Assembly (NCBI GenBank): GCA_947589005.1
Contig: CANPZO010000014.1
Span: 1 to 59,373, forward strand
Direction of reading: 5' to 3'
Source of the DNA: an uncultured Clostridia bacterium
GTDB lineage: Bacteria; Bacillota; Clostridia; UMGS1883
Length of the DNA: 59,373 nucleotides
Part shown: one piece after another, positions 1-7,258 of the stretch
How the letters are laid out: the number at the start of each line of letters is the position of its first letter
Numbering within the stretch: position 1 is the first letter of the stretch
Position numbers and translations under genes: made by a program
The notes under the pieces: generated by a model
The model's database searches: none
Told to the model about the DNA's origin: nothing
The model's input: only the letters and a program-made list of their open reading frames with translations

Positions 1-1128
1 GTCAGCTATTACAGCGCCCTCATACAAAGTAATTTGGACTGGCAGTATGCGGGCGTTTATGTTGATGAGGGAATATCGGGAACCGGCATAGATAAGCGTG
101 ACAATTTTAAGCGCATGATCAATGCCGCTGACGACGGCAAAATCGACGTTATACTCACAAAGTCGATCCAGAGGTTTGCAAGGAATACGGTGGATCTGCT
201 GGAGACAGTGAGGCATCTGAAGGACATCGGTGTCGAGGTCATATTTGAAAAGGAAAACATCAGCTCCATGAGCGGAGACGGAGAATTAATGCTATCCATA
301 CTCGCTTCATTCGCCCAGGAGGAAAGTCGGAGCCTTTCAGAAAATGTTAAGTGGTCCAAGTCAAAGTCAGCGGAAAAAGGTGTCATGACAAACGCTTCCG
401 CTCCCTATGGGTACAGGTGTGAGAACGGGACATTACTTGTTGTCCCGGAAAAGGCCGAGGTCGTGAAAAGAATATTTACCGATTACACGAAGAACAAAAT
501 GACTGTTTACCAAGTTACAAAAAGGCTCAACAGTGATAATATTCCATCGCCCCGCGGCTCAGTCTGGTCGCAGAGCGTGGTGAGCCGATTACTGAGAAAT
601 GTGACTTATACGGGCAATATGCTTTTTGGCAAAACATATGTTGACGATTACTTGTCTCACAGGAGAGTATGGAATCACGGAGAGCGACCCCGCTACTATG
701 CCGAGGGTACGCATGAGGCGATTATATCCGCGGAACTGTTCGACGAGACGCAGGAGGTTTTGGATAAATGCGGGAACCTTGGAAGGCACGCTAATCGAAG
801 CGTGGAATATCACTGCTTCACGGGCAAGATCATATGCGGCTGCTGCGGTAAGCCTTTCGGTCGGAAATTATATACGACAAAATCAAAAGGCGACCGGTAT
901 ATATGGTTATGCAGAAATATGCCTGCCAAGTGCCAGACGGCGGTTTTATACGAGCGGGAGCTTGAACAAATGATCGCCGACGAGCTGGGGATGCGGACGT
1001 TTTCAGCCGCGGAGTTTGAGAATAAAATCAGCGTTATTTCAGTCGAGCCAGACGACATGGTGCGCGTGACAGCTAATGACGGCTCAACAGTGGAATTTTT
1101 GTACAAGCGCAAAAGGGAGAGAAAATAA
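1..1128 (+). CDS. Large serine recombinase, 5' end outside the window
   Basis: The frame is open from base 1, so the start codon and the N-terminal catalytic serine are not in the window. Visible parts of the resolvase domain are DEGISGT (residues 22-28 of the fragment), the Arg-rich stretch KSIQRFARN (about 54-62) and QEESRS. A recombinase domain follows (SPRGSVWSQSVVSRLLRN, then the GTHEAII element), and a zinc ribbon (CGCCG ... C ... C). It would catalyse site-specific integration or excision through a 5' phosphoserine link. Only 4 bp separate it from the next recombinase, so the pair is probably co-transcribed. It ends with a short basic tail and lacks the long C-terminal coiled coil of its neighbour. 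Confidence 0.93.
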   Translation, partial: VSYYSALIQSNLDWQYAGVYVDEGISGTGIDKRDNFKRMINAADDGKIDVILTKSIQRFARNTVDLLETVRHLKDIGVEVIFEKENISSMSGDGELMLSILASFAQEESRSLSENVKWSKSKSAEKGVMTNASAPYGYRCENGTLLVVPEKAEVVKRIFTDYTKNKMTVYQVTKRLNSDNIPSPRGSVWSQSVVSRLLRNVTYTGNMLFGKTYVDDYLSHRRVWNHGERPRYYAEGTHEAIISAELFDETQEVLDKCGNLGRHANRSVEYHCFTGKIICGCCGKPFGRKLYTTKSKGDRYIWLCRNMPAKCQTAVLYERELEQMIADELGMRTFSAAEFENKISVISVEPDDMVRVTANDGSTVEFLYKRKRERK

Positions 1129-1132
1129 TACT

Positions 1133-2707
1133 ATGACAGAAAGAAAAGTAAGAACCATTCCCGCATCCATAAGCAGGGTTACAGCGGAGCCGCTGAATGT
1201 AAAGACAAAACGAAAGGTGGCGGCATACGCCCGCGTCTCAACGGACCACGAGGAGCAGCTTACAAGCTATGAGGCTCAAGTGGATTATTACACAAAATAC
1301 ATAAACAGCCGTGATGACTGGGAGTTTGTCGCTATATATACGGATGAGGGCATTTCCGCAACGAATACTAAAAAACGCGAGGGCTTTAAGACGATGGTCG
1401 CCGACGCTCTTGCCGGTAAAATCGACCTGATCGTTACCAAGAGCGTGAGCAGATTCGCAAGGAACACGGTGGACAGTCTCTCCACCATTAGAAAGCTAAA
1501 GGAGCATGGCACCGAGTGTTATTTTGAAAAAGAAAATATCTGGACTTTTGATTCTAAGGGCGAGCTGCTTATTACCATTATGTCGAGCCTTGCGCAGGAA
1601 GAAAGCCGCTCGATCTCCGAAAATGTAACTTGGGGACAGCGAAAACGAATGGCCGACGGCAAGGTCAGCTTCGCGTACAGCCGCTTCCTCGGCTTAGAGA
1701 AAGATTTCGAGAGCGGGAAAATAGTTGTTGATCCGAAACAGGCCGAAACCGTCAGGCTGATATTCCGTATGTTCCTTGACGGGATGACGCCGCATACCAT
1801 CGCGGCGGAACTGACTAAACGCGGCGTGAAAACTCCCGGCGGAAAGGATGTATGGAACCGGCAGACAGTTCGCAGGATGCTGTCAAACGAGAAGTACAAA
1901 GGCGACGCCCTTTTGCAAAAGCAGTTCACGGTTGACTTCCTGCAAAAGAAAATGAAGAAAAACGAGGGTGAGGTCCCGCAATATTACGTTGAGGGAAACC
2001 ATGAGGCGATTATCAGCCCGGCGGTGTTCGACATGGTGCAGGCGGAGTTGTCAAGGCGGACAGCGAATGGAGCAAAGTACAGCGGAGTGAGTATTTTTTC
2101 CAATAAAATAAAATGCGCCGATTGTGGAGGGTGGTACGGTTCAAAGGTATGGCATTCAACAGACCCCTACCGAAGGGTGGTTTATCGCTGCAATCGGAAA
2201 TACAGCGGTGAAAAGTGCCTGACGCCCCACGTCACGGAAGACGAGATAAAAGAAGCATTTGTATCCGCCTATAACCGACTTGTCAGCGAGAAGAAAGAAA
2301 TCATCAATAACACGGAACTCATCCGAAAGACGTTAAGCACGACCGCCGCTCTAAGGGATGAGAAGGCCAAGCTGGAAGAGGAAATGGCCTTGCTTGTGAA
2401 AATGTCGCAGAGTATCATTGCGGAAAACGCCCGTGTTGTTCAGGATCAGGATGAGTATCAAAGACGCTATAGCGGTTTGATCGAGAGATATGACGCCGCA
2501 AAAGCGCGGTACGATGAAGTTGCGGCAGCGATTTCCGCAAAGGAGGAACAAAGTGAGCGGCTTGGAAACTTTATCAGAGTGTTAAAGGCTCAAGACGGCG
2601 TTATCAAAGATTTTGACAGCAGTTTATGGAGTAGCATGGTAGACTTCGTGACAGTGTGCAGAAACAAGGAATTTGTATTCACTTTTCGTGACGGCACGGA
2701 AATATGA
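1133..2707 (+). CDS. Large serine recombinase (524 aa)
   Basis: Complete large serine recombinase. The catalytic serine is Ser36 in YARVSTDHE, with the Arg motif SVSRFARN and SLAQEESRS following. A recombinase domain is seen around residues 200-320 (GKDVWNRQTVRRML; EGNHEAII). Next come a zinc ribbon with two Cys pairs (CADCGG; C..KYSGEKC) and a coiled coil of Glu/Lys-rich sequence at about 390-480. The ATG at 1133 is preferred over upstream in-frame codons because it follows AAGGGAGAG and lies just after the preceding stop. A pair of such genes back to back is common in clostridial integrative elements. A hairpin terminator follows at 2725. Confidence 0.95.
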   Translation: MTERKVRTIPASISRVTAEPLNVKTKRKVAAYARVSTDHEEQLTSYEAQVDYYTKYINSRDDWEFVAIYTDEGISATNTKKREGFKTMVADALAGKIDLIVTKSVSRFARNTVDSLSTIRKLKEHGTECYFEKENIWTFDSKGELLITIMSSLAQEESRSISENVTWGQRKRMADGKVSFAYSRFLGLEKDFESGKIVVDPKQAETVRLIFRMFLDGMTPHTIAAELTKRGVKTPGGKDVWNRQTVRRMLSNEKYKGDALLQKQFTVDFLQKKMKKNEGEVPQYYVEGNHEAIISPAVFDMVQAELSRRTANGAKYSGVSIFSNKIKCADCGGWYGSKVWHSTDPYRRVVYRCNRKYSGEKCLTPHVTEDEIKEAFVSAYNRLVSEKKEIINNTELIRKTLSTTAALRDEKAKLEEEMALLVKMSQSIIAENARVVQDQDEYQRRYSGLIERYDAAKARYDEVAAAISAKEEQSERLGNFIRVLKAQDGVIKDFDSSLWSSMVDFVTVCRNKEFVFTFRDGTEI

Positions 2708-2724
2708 GGATAAAGAAGAGCTCA

Positions 2725-2751
2725 AGGCACCCGGCAAATGGGCGCCTTTTT
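2725..2751 (+). terminator. Rho-independent terminator after the recombinase pair
   Basis: AGGCACCC and GGGCGCCT form a stem with one mismatch around a 7-nt loop, followed by TTTTT. It starts 18 bp past the recombinase stop codon. Confidence 0.7.
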
Positions 2752-2797
2752 CGTTTGAAGCAAAACCCTTTAAATAGCCGTTTTATATCGTTTGGTG

Positions 2798-2817
2798 CAT
2801 TTTGGTGCACCAAAATG
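2798..2817. repeat. Perfect 20-bp palindrome
   Basis: CATTTTGGTGCACCAAAATG is its own reverse complement. A further TTTGGTGCA copy lies at 2791 and a TGCACCAAAA copy just downstream at about 2827, making a cluster of two direct and two inverted copies. It sits between the recombinase terminator and the transposase remnant. It could be a recombinase-binding site, an insertion-sequence end or a terminator without a U-run; nothing visible decides. Confidence 0.6.
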
Positions 2818-2850
2818 AAATTTTTGTGCACCAAAAAACATAGTTCGTTC

Positions 2851-3081
2851 AATTGTATCGTTTATGACACGGCAATAGACAGTGAAACAAGGTTTGTTTT
2901 AGGCTTCCACCTGTCACCTCACAGAGATTCTCTGCAGGCTTTCCGTCTTTACAACAGTGTAAAACAATTTGGGAAGCCAAACGCCATCGTTTCCGACTGT
3001 TATTCTGCATACAAGGTGCCGGTGAAATCCATCTTCGGAGTTAAGCACGTTGGGGTGGAAAGTTTCAAAGATATTTTTTGA
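2851..3081 (+). pseudogene. Remnant of an IS6/IS240-type DDE transposase
   Basis: About 76 codons in one frame resemble the first part of an IS6-family DDE domain: a first Asp in YDTAIDSETRFVLGFHLSP, then FGKPNAIVSDCYSAY with the second Asp, then SFKDIF near the end. There is no start codon with a ribosome-binding site, no N-terminal helix-turn-helix, and the frame stops before the catalytic Glu. It is a truncated leftover of an insertion sequence. The family is judged from sequence pattern only; other DDE transposases are possible. Confidence 0.6.
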
Positions 3082-3294
3082 ACTATTATGCTATTTTCAT
3101 TTTTACTTTACACTGCCGAATATTTTGTTTGCAACTTTCATTCTACTAGAGTTTTTAAAACACGTCTACTTTTTCTTTTTGCGAAAATATTATACCTTAT
3201 CAAAAAACAGCGCTTGGGTTAAGCCAAATTTTCCTGATAACAGCGCGGTTTTTGAGTCGCAAAAAATTTTTTCAGAAAAAAACAGCTCTTGGGA

Positions 3295-3323
3295 TTGCAA
3301 AATAAAAACGCCTATGTTATAAT
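3295..3323 (+). promoter_or_regulatory. Sigma-A-type promoter for a possible RNA gene
   Basis: TTGCAA (3295-3300), a 17-bp spacer and TATAAT (3318-3323). No ORF with a ribosome-binding site follows before the terminator at 3525. Confidence 0.6.
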
Positions 3324-3329
3324 AAAGCC

Positions 3330-3556
3330 ATAAAGACGGTAAGCAGTTAAGATGGTAAGCAGTTAAGACGGTTAAGCGCGAGGTCCCTATTCATGGGGAA
3401 AGTGCGCCCAAAATCGTCCGGATTTGAAATGAACTAGAGAATTTTTAAATGGTAAGACTGTTGTAGCAGTTTGAGAATGTGTAGTGGAGACTCGAAAGAG
3501 CTACTAATCGTATATTGGTAAAAAATGAGAAGTCCTTTCCGGCTTCTCATTTTTAT
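3330..3556 (+). ncRNA. Candidate structured RNA, about 225 nt, own promoter and terminator
   Basis: Predicted from signals, not from a recognised family. It begins a few bases after the promoter at 3295-3323. It ends at a terminator made of ATGAGAAG and CTTCTCAT with a 10-nt loop and a T-run. Between them lie a 16-nt tandem repeat (GGTAAGCAGTTAAGA, two copies plus a third partial), a nested hairpin with GCGC closing CCC-loop-GGG (about 3377-3408), and near the 3' end a stem GTAG/CTAC enclosing CTC-GAAA-GAG. The longest ATG frame inside is only 14 codons. Confidence 0.4.
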
Positions 3557-3574
3557 TAAATCTATATTGTTGAA

Positions 3575-3619
3575 GAATGCAGATATTGTTCCTTATGGGA
3601 AAAGTCTGCATTCTTTTTG
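3575..3619 (+). terminator. Second hairpin with U-run
   Basis: GAATGCAGA and TCTGCATTC form a perfect 9-bp stem followed by TTTTT, 19 bp downstream of the previous terminator. It may back that terminator up or end a second short transcript. Confidence 0.5.
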
Positions 3620-4205
3620 TATGAAATCCTGTTTTGTTTTGAAAAATCATCAATGCGTCTTATTGGCATAAAGCGGACTGTCATTCGCTTTCTTGTACAG
3701 ATTAAAAAAATGTGCGATCTGAAAAATCAAATGCGCGAAGGTTCATAACAGGTTTCCGCGCGCTGAAACACCTAAAACCTACAGGCCTGTGACAGAAGGC
3801 CGACACAGCGGCGGCTGTGAAAATTTAATATGCGACACCGTCAATCTGGCGCATTTCAGCATCGGCATAGGCATCCTGAGTTTAGCAGGTATGATGCTAC
3901 CGCAGGGCTTCGGCTCAAATACAATTTGCGGGAATATTACTAACCGAACAATAGGTTGTGCCTCCCGAAAAATGTGTAAACATTTTTCGGGAAAAAGGAG
4001 CCGCAAGGAAGCGGACGCAGCTCCTGCCAAACGGGCGGGAGCGGAGTCCAACGGACTTTGCGGCGATGTGGAGACAGGGATAAGGAATTTGCAGGAAAAC
4101 ACCTACAATATGCGGTTTCTATCCCTGCCTGACCGGGAATTTTGGAGGTAAATTGTACCAAACCCCCACGCCATAACTATGCCTTGCTGAAGGAAAGGAT
4201 TTCAG

Positions 4206-5087
4206 ATGTCAAACATATATAAAAACTTGGAGGTACAGTACGATAAGCTGTTCCGCCACATAAAGACCGGCAGCTTCAAGACACGAGAGCGTTACGGAAA
4301 GGCTTTCAAGAGATTTATGGTCTTCCTTGCGGAGAGGTACCGGCTTCAAAAGCTCGCCAACATTTCGGAAAAGCACGTCCTCGCATATTTGGAATATATG
4401 CAATGGAAGGGCTTGTCAGCTTCCACGGTCAAGACCGAGCTTGCCGCAATAAGGCTTTTCCATGACAGTATGCCGTACACAAGACACAAACTGCCTACAA
4501 ATGAGCAACTGACATTGGAGAAACGCAGCTTTGGTGGTGTGGACAGGACATGGAACAATCGTGAGTTTAATTTGATGCTGGCAGCAGCAATGGAGGCCGG
4601 ACGTCAAGATTACGTCGCCATTCTGTCATTAGCCCGGTATGCCGGACTGCGGCTTGAAGAGTGCTTCCGCATCGACACCAACGATGCAAAAAATGCCCTT
4701 GACACAGGTAAGCTGTTTGTCAAGGGAAAGGGCGGACTTACGAGGTATGTGCCAATTAACGAGACAATAATGCTTGTACTGACTGACGCTCTCAAAATCA
4801 CTCCCGCCGGACAAAAATTGTTCGTCAGGCCGGAAGACAAAACTCATCTCGCCATGAAGCGGTTACAATGCTTTATCGCATATCACCGCAAGAGCTTTAC
4901 GGACGAGCGAATTACTTTCCACGGACTGCGGCATACATACGCCCATGAGCAGTATGAAAAATTCAAGCGAGAAGGCTACTCGGACTATAAGGCGAGGAAA
5001 AAGGTGTCCGAGCTTCTCGGTCATCACCGCGACGACGTGACGAGAATTTACCTTGCGGGCGGCTCGGATAGCCGATCCAGTCTGTAA
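4206..5087 (+). CDS. Tyrosine recombinase/integrase (293 aa)
   Basis: Phage-integrase-type tyrosine recombinase. An N-terminal SAM-like core-binding domain (about 10-95, ending in STVKTELAAIRLFHD) precedes the catalytic domain. The catalytic residues are all visible: Arg149 in YAGLRLEE, His239-x-x-Arg242 in FHGLRHTY, His273 in ELLGHHRDD and the nucleophile Tyr282 in TRIYLAGG. It should cut and rejoin DNA through a 3' phosphotyrosine, so the left element carries two unrelated recombination chemistries. The start is preceded by AAGGAAAGG. A 46-aa ORF and another serine recombinase follow on the same strand. Confidence 0.93.
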   Translation: MSNIYKNLEVQYDKLFRHIKTGSFKTRERYGKAFKRFMVFLAERYRLQKLANISEKHVLAYLEYMQWKGLSASTVKTELAAIRLFHDSMPYTRHKLPTNEQLTLEKRSFGGVDRTWNNREFNLMLAAAMEAGRQDYVAILSLARYAGLRLEECFRIDTNDAKNALDTGKLFVKGKGGLTRYVPINETIMLVLTDALKITPAGQKLFVRPEDKTHLAMKRLQCFIAYHRKSFTDERITFHGLRHTYAHEQYEKFKREGYSDYKARKKVSELLGHHRDDVTRIYLAGGSDSRSSL

Positions 5088-5134
5088 TAACGGACTTGCT
5101 TCGATAAATATGCTGTTAGGGGAGGATTATCAAT

Positions 5135-5275
5135 ATGGAAAAACGTGATAATTCAATTTGCAAAAGCATATTCAAAGACGGCAAGCACGCCCCCACAAGG
5201 GAAGAATACACCGCCTTATGGGTCGCGATAATAAACCGGCTCGAAAAAAGCAAAAATTTTGCCGGAGGGCGGTGA
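5135..5275 (+). CDS. Small hypothetical protein (46 aa) between two recombinases
   Basis: An ATG frame with a strong ribosome-binding site (GGGGAGGAT, 7 nt upstream). The protein is hydrophilic and slightly basic, contains SIFKDGKHAPTREEY and ends in a Lys/Arg-rich tail. I do not recognise the family. Short ORFs of this size directly in front of serine recombinases are frequent in clostridial elements and some act in recombination or its regulation; that role is inference here. The promoter of the next recombinase overlaps its last codons. Confidence 0.6.
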   Translation: MEKRDNSICKSIFKDGKHAPTREEYTALWVAIINRLEKSKNFAGGR

Positions 5276-5300
5276 CAAAATGGCTGAAATGTGCTATAAT
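5272..5300 (+). promoter_or_regulatory. Promoter of the third serine recombinase
   Basis: GTGACA (5272-5277), 17 bp, then an extended -10, TGCTATAAT (-10 hexamer at 5295-5300). This argues that translation begins at 5346 and not at the in-frame ATG at 5280, which lies upstream of the expected transcription start. Confidence 0.65.
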
Positions 5301-5345
5301 GAAACTATGGAAACGGCTTGTTCCTATCTCAAAGGAGATAAGAAT

Positions 5346-6899
5346 ATGAAAGCAGCGATTTATTGCCGTTTGTCCGAGGAGGACAGGAACAAGCAGAATG
5401 AGACCGACGATTCCGGCAGCATAAAAAATCAGAAAGCGATGCTTGTCGGCTACGCAATGGAAAAGGGGTGGGAAATCTACAATATATACAGCGACGACGA
5501 CTATACCGGCGCGGACAGGCGTAGGCCCGAGTTCAACCGTCTGTTAAATGACGCGGAGCAGCACAAATTCGACATTGTGCTTTGCAAGACACAGTCGAGG
5601 TTTACGCGCGAGTTGGAGCTTGTGGAGAAGTACATTCACGGACTGTTTCCGTTTTGGGGAATAAGGTTCGTTAGCATTGTGGACAACGCAGACACCGCGA
5701 ACAAGGGAAACAAAAAGTCGCGACAGATAAACGGCCTTGTCAACGAGTGGTATTTGGAGGATATGTCCGACAACATCAAGAGCGTACTTACGAACCGGCG
5801 GCAGAATGGGTTCCACATCGGCGCTTTTGCCTTATACGGGTACAAGAAAGACCCTGACCAAAAGGGTCATCTTATAATCGACGAGGAGGCCGCCGCTGTG
5901 GTGCGGGAGGTGTTTACGCTCTACGCCCAAGGGTATGGTAAAACCGCTATAGCCCGTATGCTTAACGATAGAGGAATACCAAATCCCACGGAGTACAAGC
6001 GGCTCCACGGGCTTCGCTATCAGCAACCAAAGACAAAGAACAGCACACTTTGGAAATATTTCGCTATTTCGGATATGTTGACAAACGAAATGTACATAGG
6101 CAATATGGTGCAGGGCAAGTACGGTAGCGTGTCGTACAAGACAAAAGAGAATAAACCTCGTCCCAAGGAATTATGGTATAGGGTCGAGGGAACGCACGAG
6201 CCTATAATAGACATGGACTTGTGGAATCGCGTTCAGCGGCTCATTGCCGAAAAAGCTAAGCCTTTCAATGTCGGCACTGTCGGTCTGTTCGCGAGAAAAG
6301 CCCGCTGTGCGTACTGCGGCTACGTTATGCGTTCCTCTAAAAAAGGCGAGGAGCGATACCTAAAATGCCCGGAACATCATGTGTCGAAGGACTCCTGCAT
6401 AGGCTCGTTTATTTCGGTCGATAAGCTGGAAAGAATGGTTATTGATGAAATAAACCGCCTTTCCGCCGAATATCTCGACAAGGACGAGCTGGCGCAAAAA
6501 GCGGAGTTTTGCAATAGCCTCTCTGAACAGAGACAGTCTCTTTTGACCGAATTGGCGGCGTATGAAAAAAAGCTCGCCGAGTACGCCAAAGGACTTCGTG
6601 AGCTTTATATGGATAAGGTGAGCGGCGTTGTTTCGGCCGATGACTTTGCGATACTTTCCAAGGATATGACCGCGCAAAAGGAGAGACTTGAAAAAGCCAT
6701 AGCTTGCACAAAAAACGAAATTTCGGCGGTTGACGGTAAAATCAAGGCCGGAGATAACCGCCGTGAGCTGATCGAGCAGTACACCAATCTTACGCGCCTA
6801 AGCCGTGATATAGTCGAGGTGATGATAGACTATATTTCGGTCGGCAGACGCATTCCCGGTACGAGAGACGTGCCGATTGAAATTCACTGGAACTTTTGA
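5346..6899 (+). CDS. Large serine recombinase (517 aa), next to the cotJC junction
   Basis: TnpX-like large serine recombinase. Ser10 in YCRLSEEDR is the expected nucleophile, and DDDYTGADRRRPEF and KTQSRFTRE are the conserved neighbours. The recombinase domain covers about 170-300, a zinc ribbon has CAYCG and a second Cys pair (C..HHVSKDSC) at about 330-365, and a coiled coil of 100 residues closes the protein. The start at 5346 follows AAAGGAG and the promoter at 5272-5300. The stop codon lies 30 bp from the point where cotJC sequence resumes, so this is the likely recombinase for the left element. In circular TnpX-type elements the gene also ends at one element end. Confidence 0.93.
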   Translation: MKAAIYCRLSEEDRNKQNETDDSGSIKNQKAMLVGYAMEKGWEIYNIYSDDDYTGADRRRPEFNRLLNDAEQHKFDIVLCKTQSRFTRELELVEKYIHGLFPFWGIRFVSIVDNADTANKGNKKSRQINGLVNEWYLEDMSDNIKSVLTNRRQNGFHIGAFALYGYKKDPDQKGHLIIDEEAAAVVREVFTLYAQGYGKTAIARMLNDRGIPNPTEYKRLHGLRYQQPKTKNSTLWKYFAISDMLTNEMYIGNMVQGKYGSVSYKTKENKPRPKELWYRVEGTHEPIIDMDLWNRVQRLIAEKAKPFNVGTVGLFARKARCAYCGYVMRSSKKGEERYLKCPEHHVSKDSCIGSFISVDKLERMVIDEINRLSAEYLDKDELAQKAEFCNSLSEQRQSLLTELAAYEKKLAEYAKGLRELYMDKVSGVVSADDFAILSKDMTAQKERLEKAIACTKNEISAVDGKIKAGDNRRELIEQYTNLTRLSRDIVEVMIDYISVGRRIPGTRDVPIEIHWNF

Positions 6900-6912
6900 T
6901 CACAAGTTGTTC

Positions 6913-7251
6913 TTACATGATTGCACCATCCGCGGCCATATCCTCGGTGAGGTTGGATATCACGTCGGACATGGAGTTTATATAGGCGGCAGACCAGGGG
7001 ACGCCGGCGGCGTTGGCGGGAAATATGCCCGTGCCATAATCCACGTAGTAGTCGGCAAATCCGCCGCTCTTTATCTCTTCCTCCGAAAGGTTGCGGGTGA
7101 GCTGATGGACGATGGTGCCCACCATCTCAAGGTGCCCGAGTTCTTCGGTGCCGATATCGTTCAAAACGCTCTTGGTGACCTCGTCGGGCATGGCGAAACG
7201 CTGGGCGAGATATCTCATGCTGGCGCTCATTTCGCCGTTAGGTCCCCCATA
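6913..7251 (-). CDS. cotJC: CotJC (manganese catalase family), middle part of a split gene
   Basis: Minus-strand frame reading Tyr-Gly-Gly-Pro-Asn-Gly-Glu-Met-Ser-Ala-Ser-Met-Arg-Tyr and then about 100 residues typical of CotJC/manganese catalase. Visible parts are the metal-ligand Glu of the PNGE motif, EELGHLEMVGTIVHQL with the second Glu and His ligand, YYVDYGTGIFP and GVPWSAAYI. It lacks a start of its own: codons 1-31 are found at 26234-26143. It is cut off at its other end at about 6929, after TEDMAA, so the last 50-80 residues including the remaining metal ligands must lie beyond the window. The ATG at 7230 is internal. As it stands no working protein can be made. Confidence 0.88.
   Translation of the reverse strand, partial: YGGPNGEMSASMRYLAQRFAMPDEVTKSVLNDIGTEELGHLEMVGTIVHQLTRNLSEEEIKSGGFADYYVDYGTGIFPANAAGVPWSAAYINSMSDVISNLTEDMAADGAIM
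6924..6935 (-). other. Junction between left element and cotJC
   Basis: On the minus strand cotJC reads GAT-ATG-GCC-GCG-GA up to 6929. The expected continuation (Glu-Gln-Lys-Ala in this family) is replaced by TGGTGCAATCATGTAA. A crossover at GA (6930-6929) is the simplest reading. The partner junction is outside the window. Confidence 0.5.
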
Positions 7252-7258
7252 TGGCGCT
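7234..7258 (-). other. Element/cotJC junction (attachment-site half pair), left
   Basis: Minus strand: element sequence GCGCCATATGGG, then GG at 7245-7244, then cotJC sequence ACCTAACGGCGAA. The same GG, preceded by TATGG plus one base, sits at the other junction (26144-26143). The frame of cotJC is preserved across both. Confidence 0.75.

Larger units (their letters stand above)
3082..4205. other. 1.1 kb without a convincing protein gene
   Basis: It contains a promoter and a possible structured RNA (3295-3556) and a second hairpin terminator (3575-3619). At 3964-3991 there is a perfect 11-bp inverted repeat with a 6-nt loop, CCCGAAAAATG and CATTTTTCGGG. From 4000 to 4160 it is rich in short inverted repeats such as CCGCAAGGAAGCGG. 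A 120-codon open frame at 3789-4151 lacks a ribosome-binding site and recognisable sequence and is not called. The region leads into the tyrosine integrase. Confidence 0.5.
1..6929. mobile_element. Right-hand part of an integrative element inserted in cotJC
   Basis: This stretch is packed with site-specific recombinases: three large serine recombinases (1-1128, 1133-2707, 5346-6899) and a tyrosine integrase (4206-5087), plus a transposase remnant. It stops where coding sequence of cotJC resumes on the minus strand. The junction is placed at a GA dinucleotide (6930-6929): the cotJC frame reads ...Glu-Asp-Met-Ala-Ala and then departs from the family pattern (Glu-Gln-Lys-Ala) after GCG-GA. GA is the crossover dinucleotide known for TnpX-type recombinases. 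The other end lies outside the window, so neither length nor target repeat can be confirmed. Base composition is more AT-rich than in the genes to the right. Confidence 0.6.

Noticed and set aside
3333-3378. Tandem 16-bp repeats as a possible CRISPR remnant
   Set aside because: The copies are contiguous without spacers and there are no cas genes. No CRISPR array was seen anywhere in the window.
3400-3420. GTGCGCCC resembling a group II intron 5' end
   Set aside because: None of the later intron domains (in particular domain V) and no reverse transcriptase are present.
3789-4151. 120-codon plus-strand frame before the tyrosine integrase
   Set aside because: No ribosome-binding site, no recognisable sequence, and it runs through several hairpins typical of non-coding DNA.
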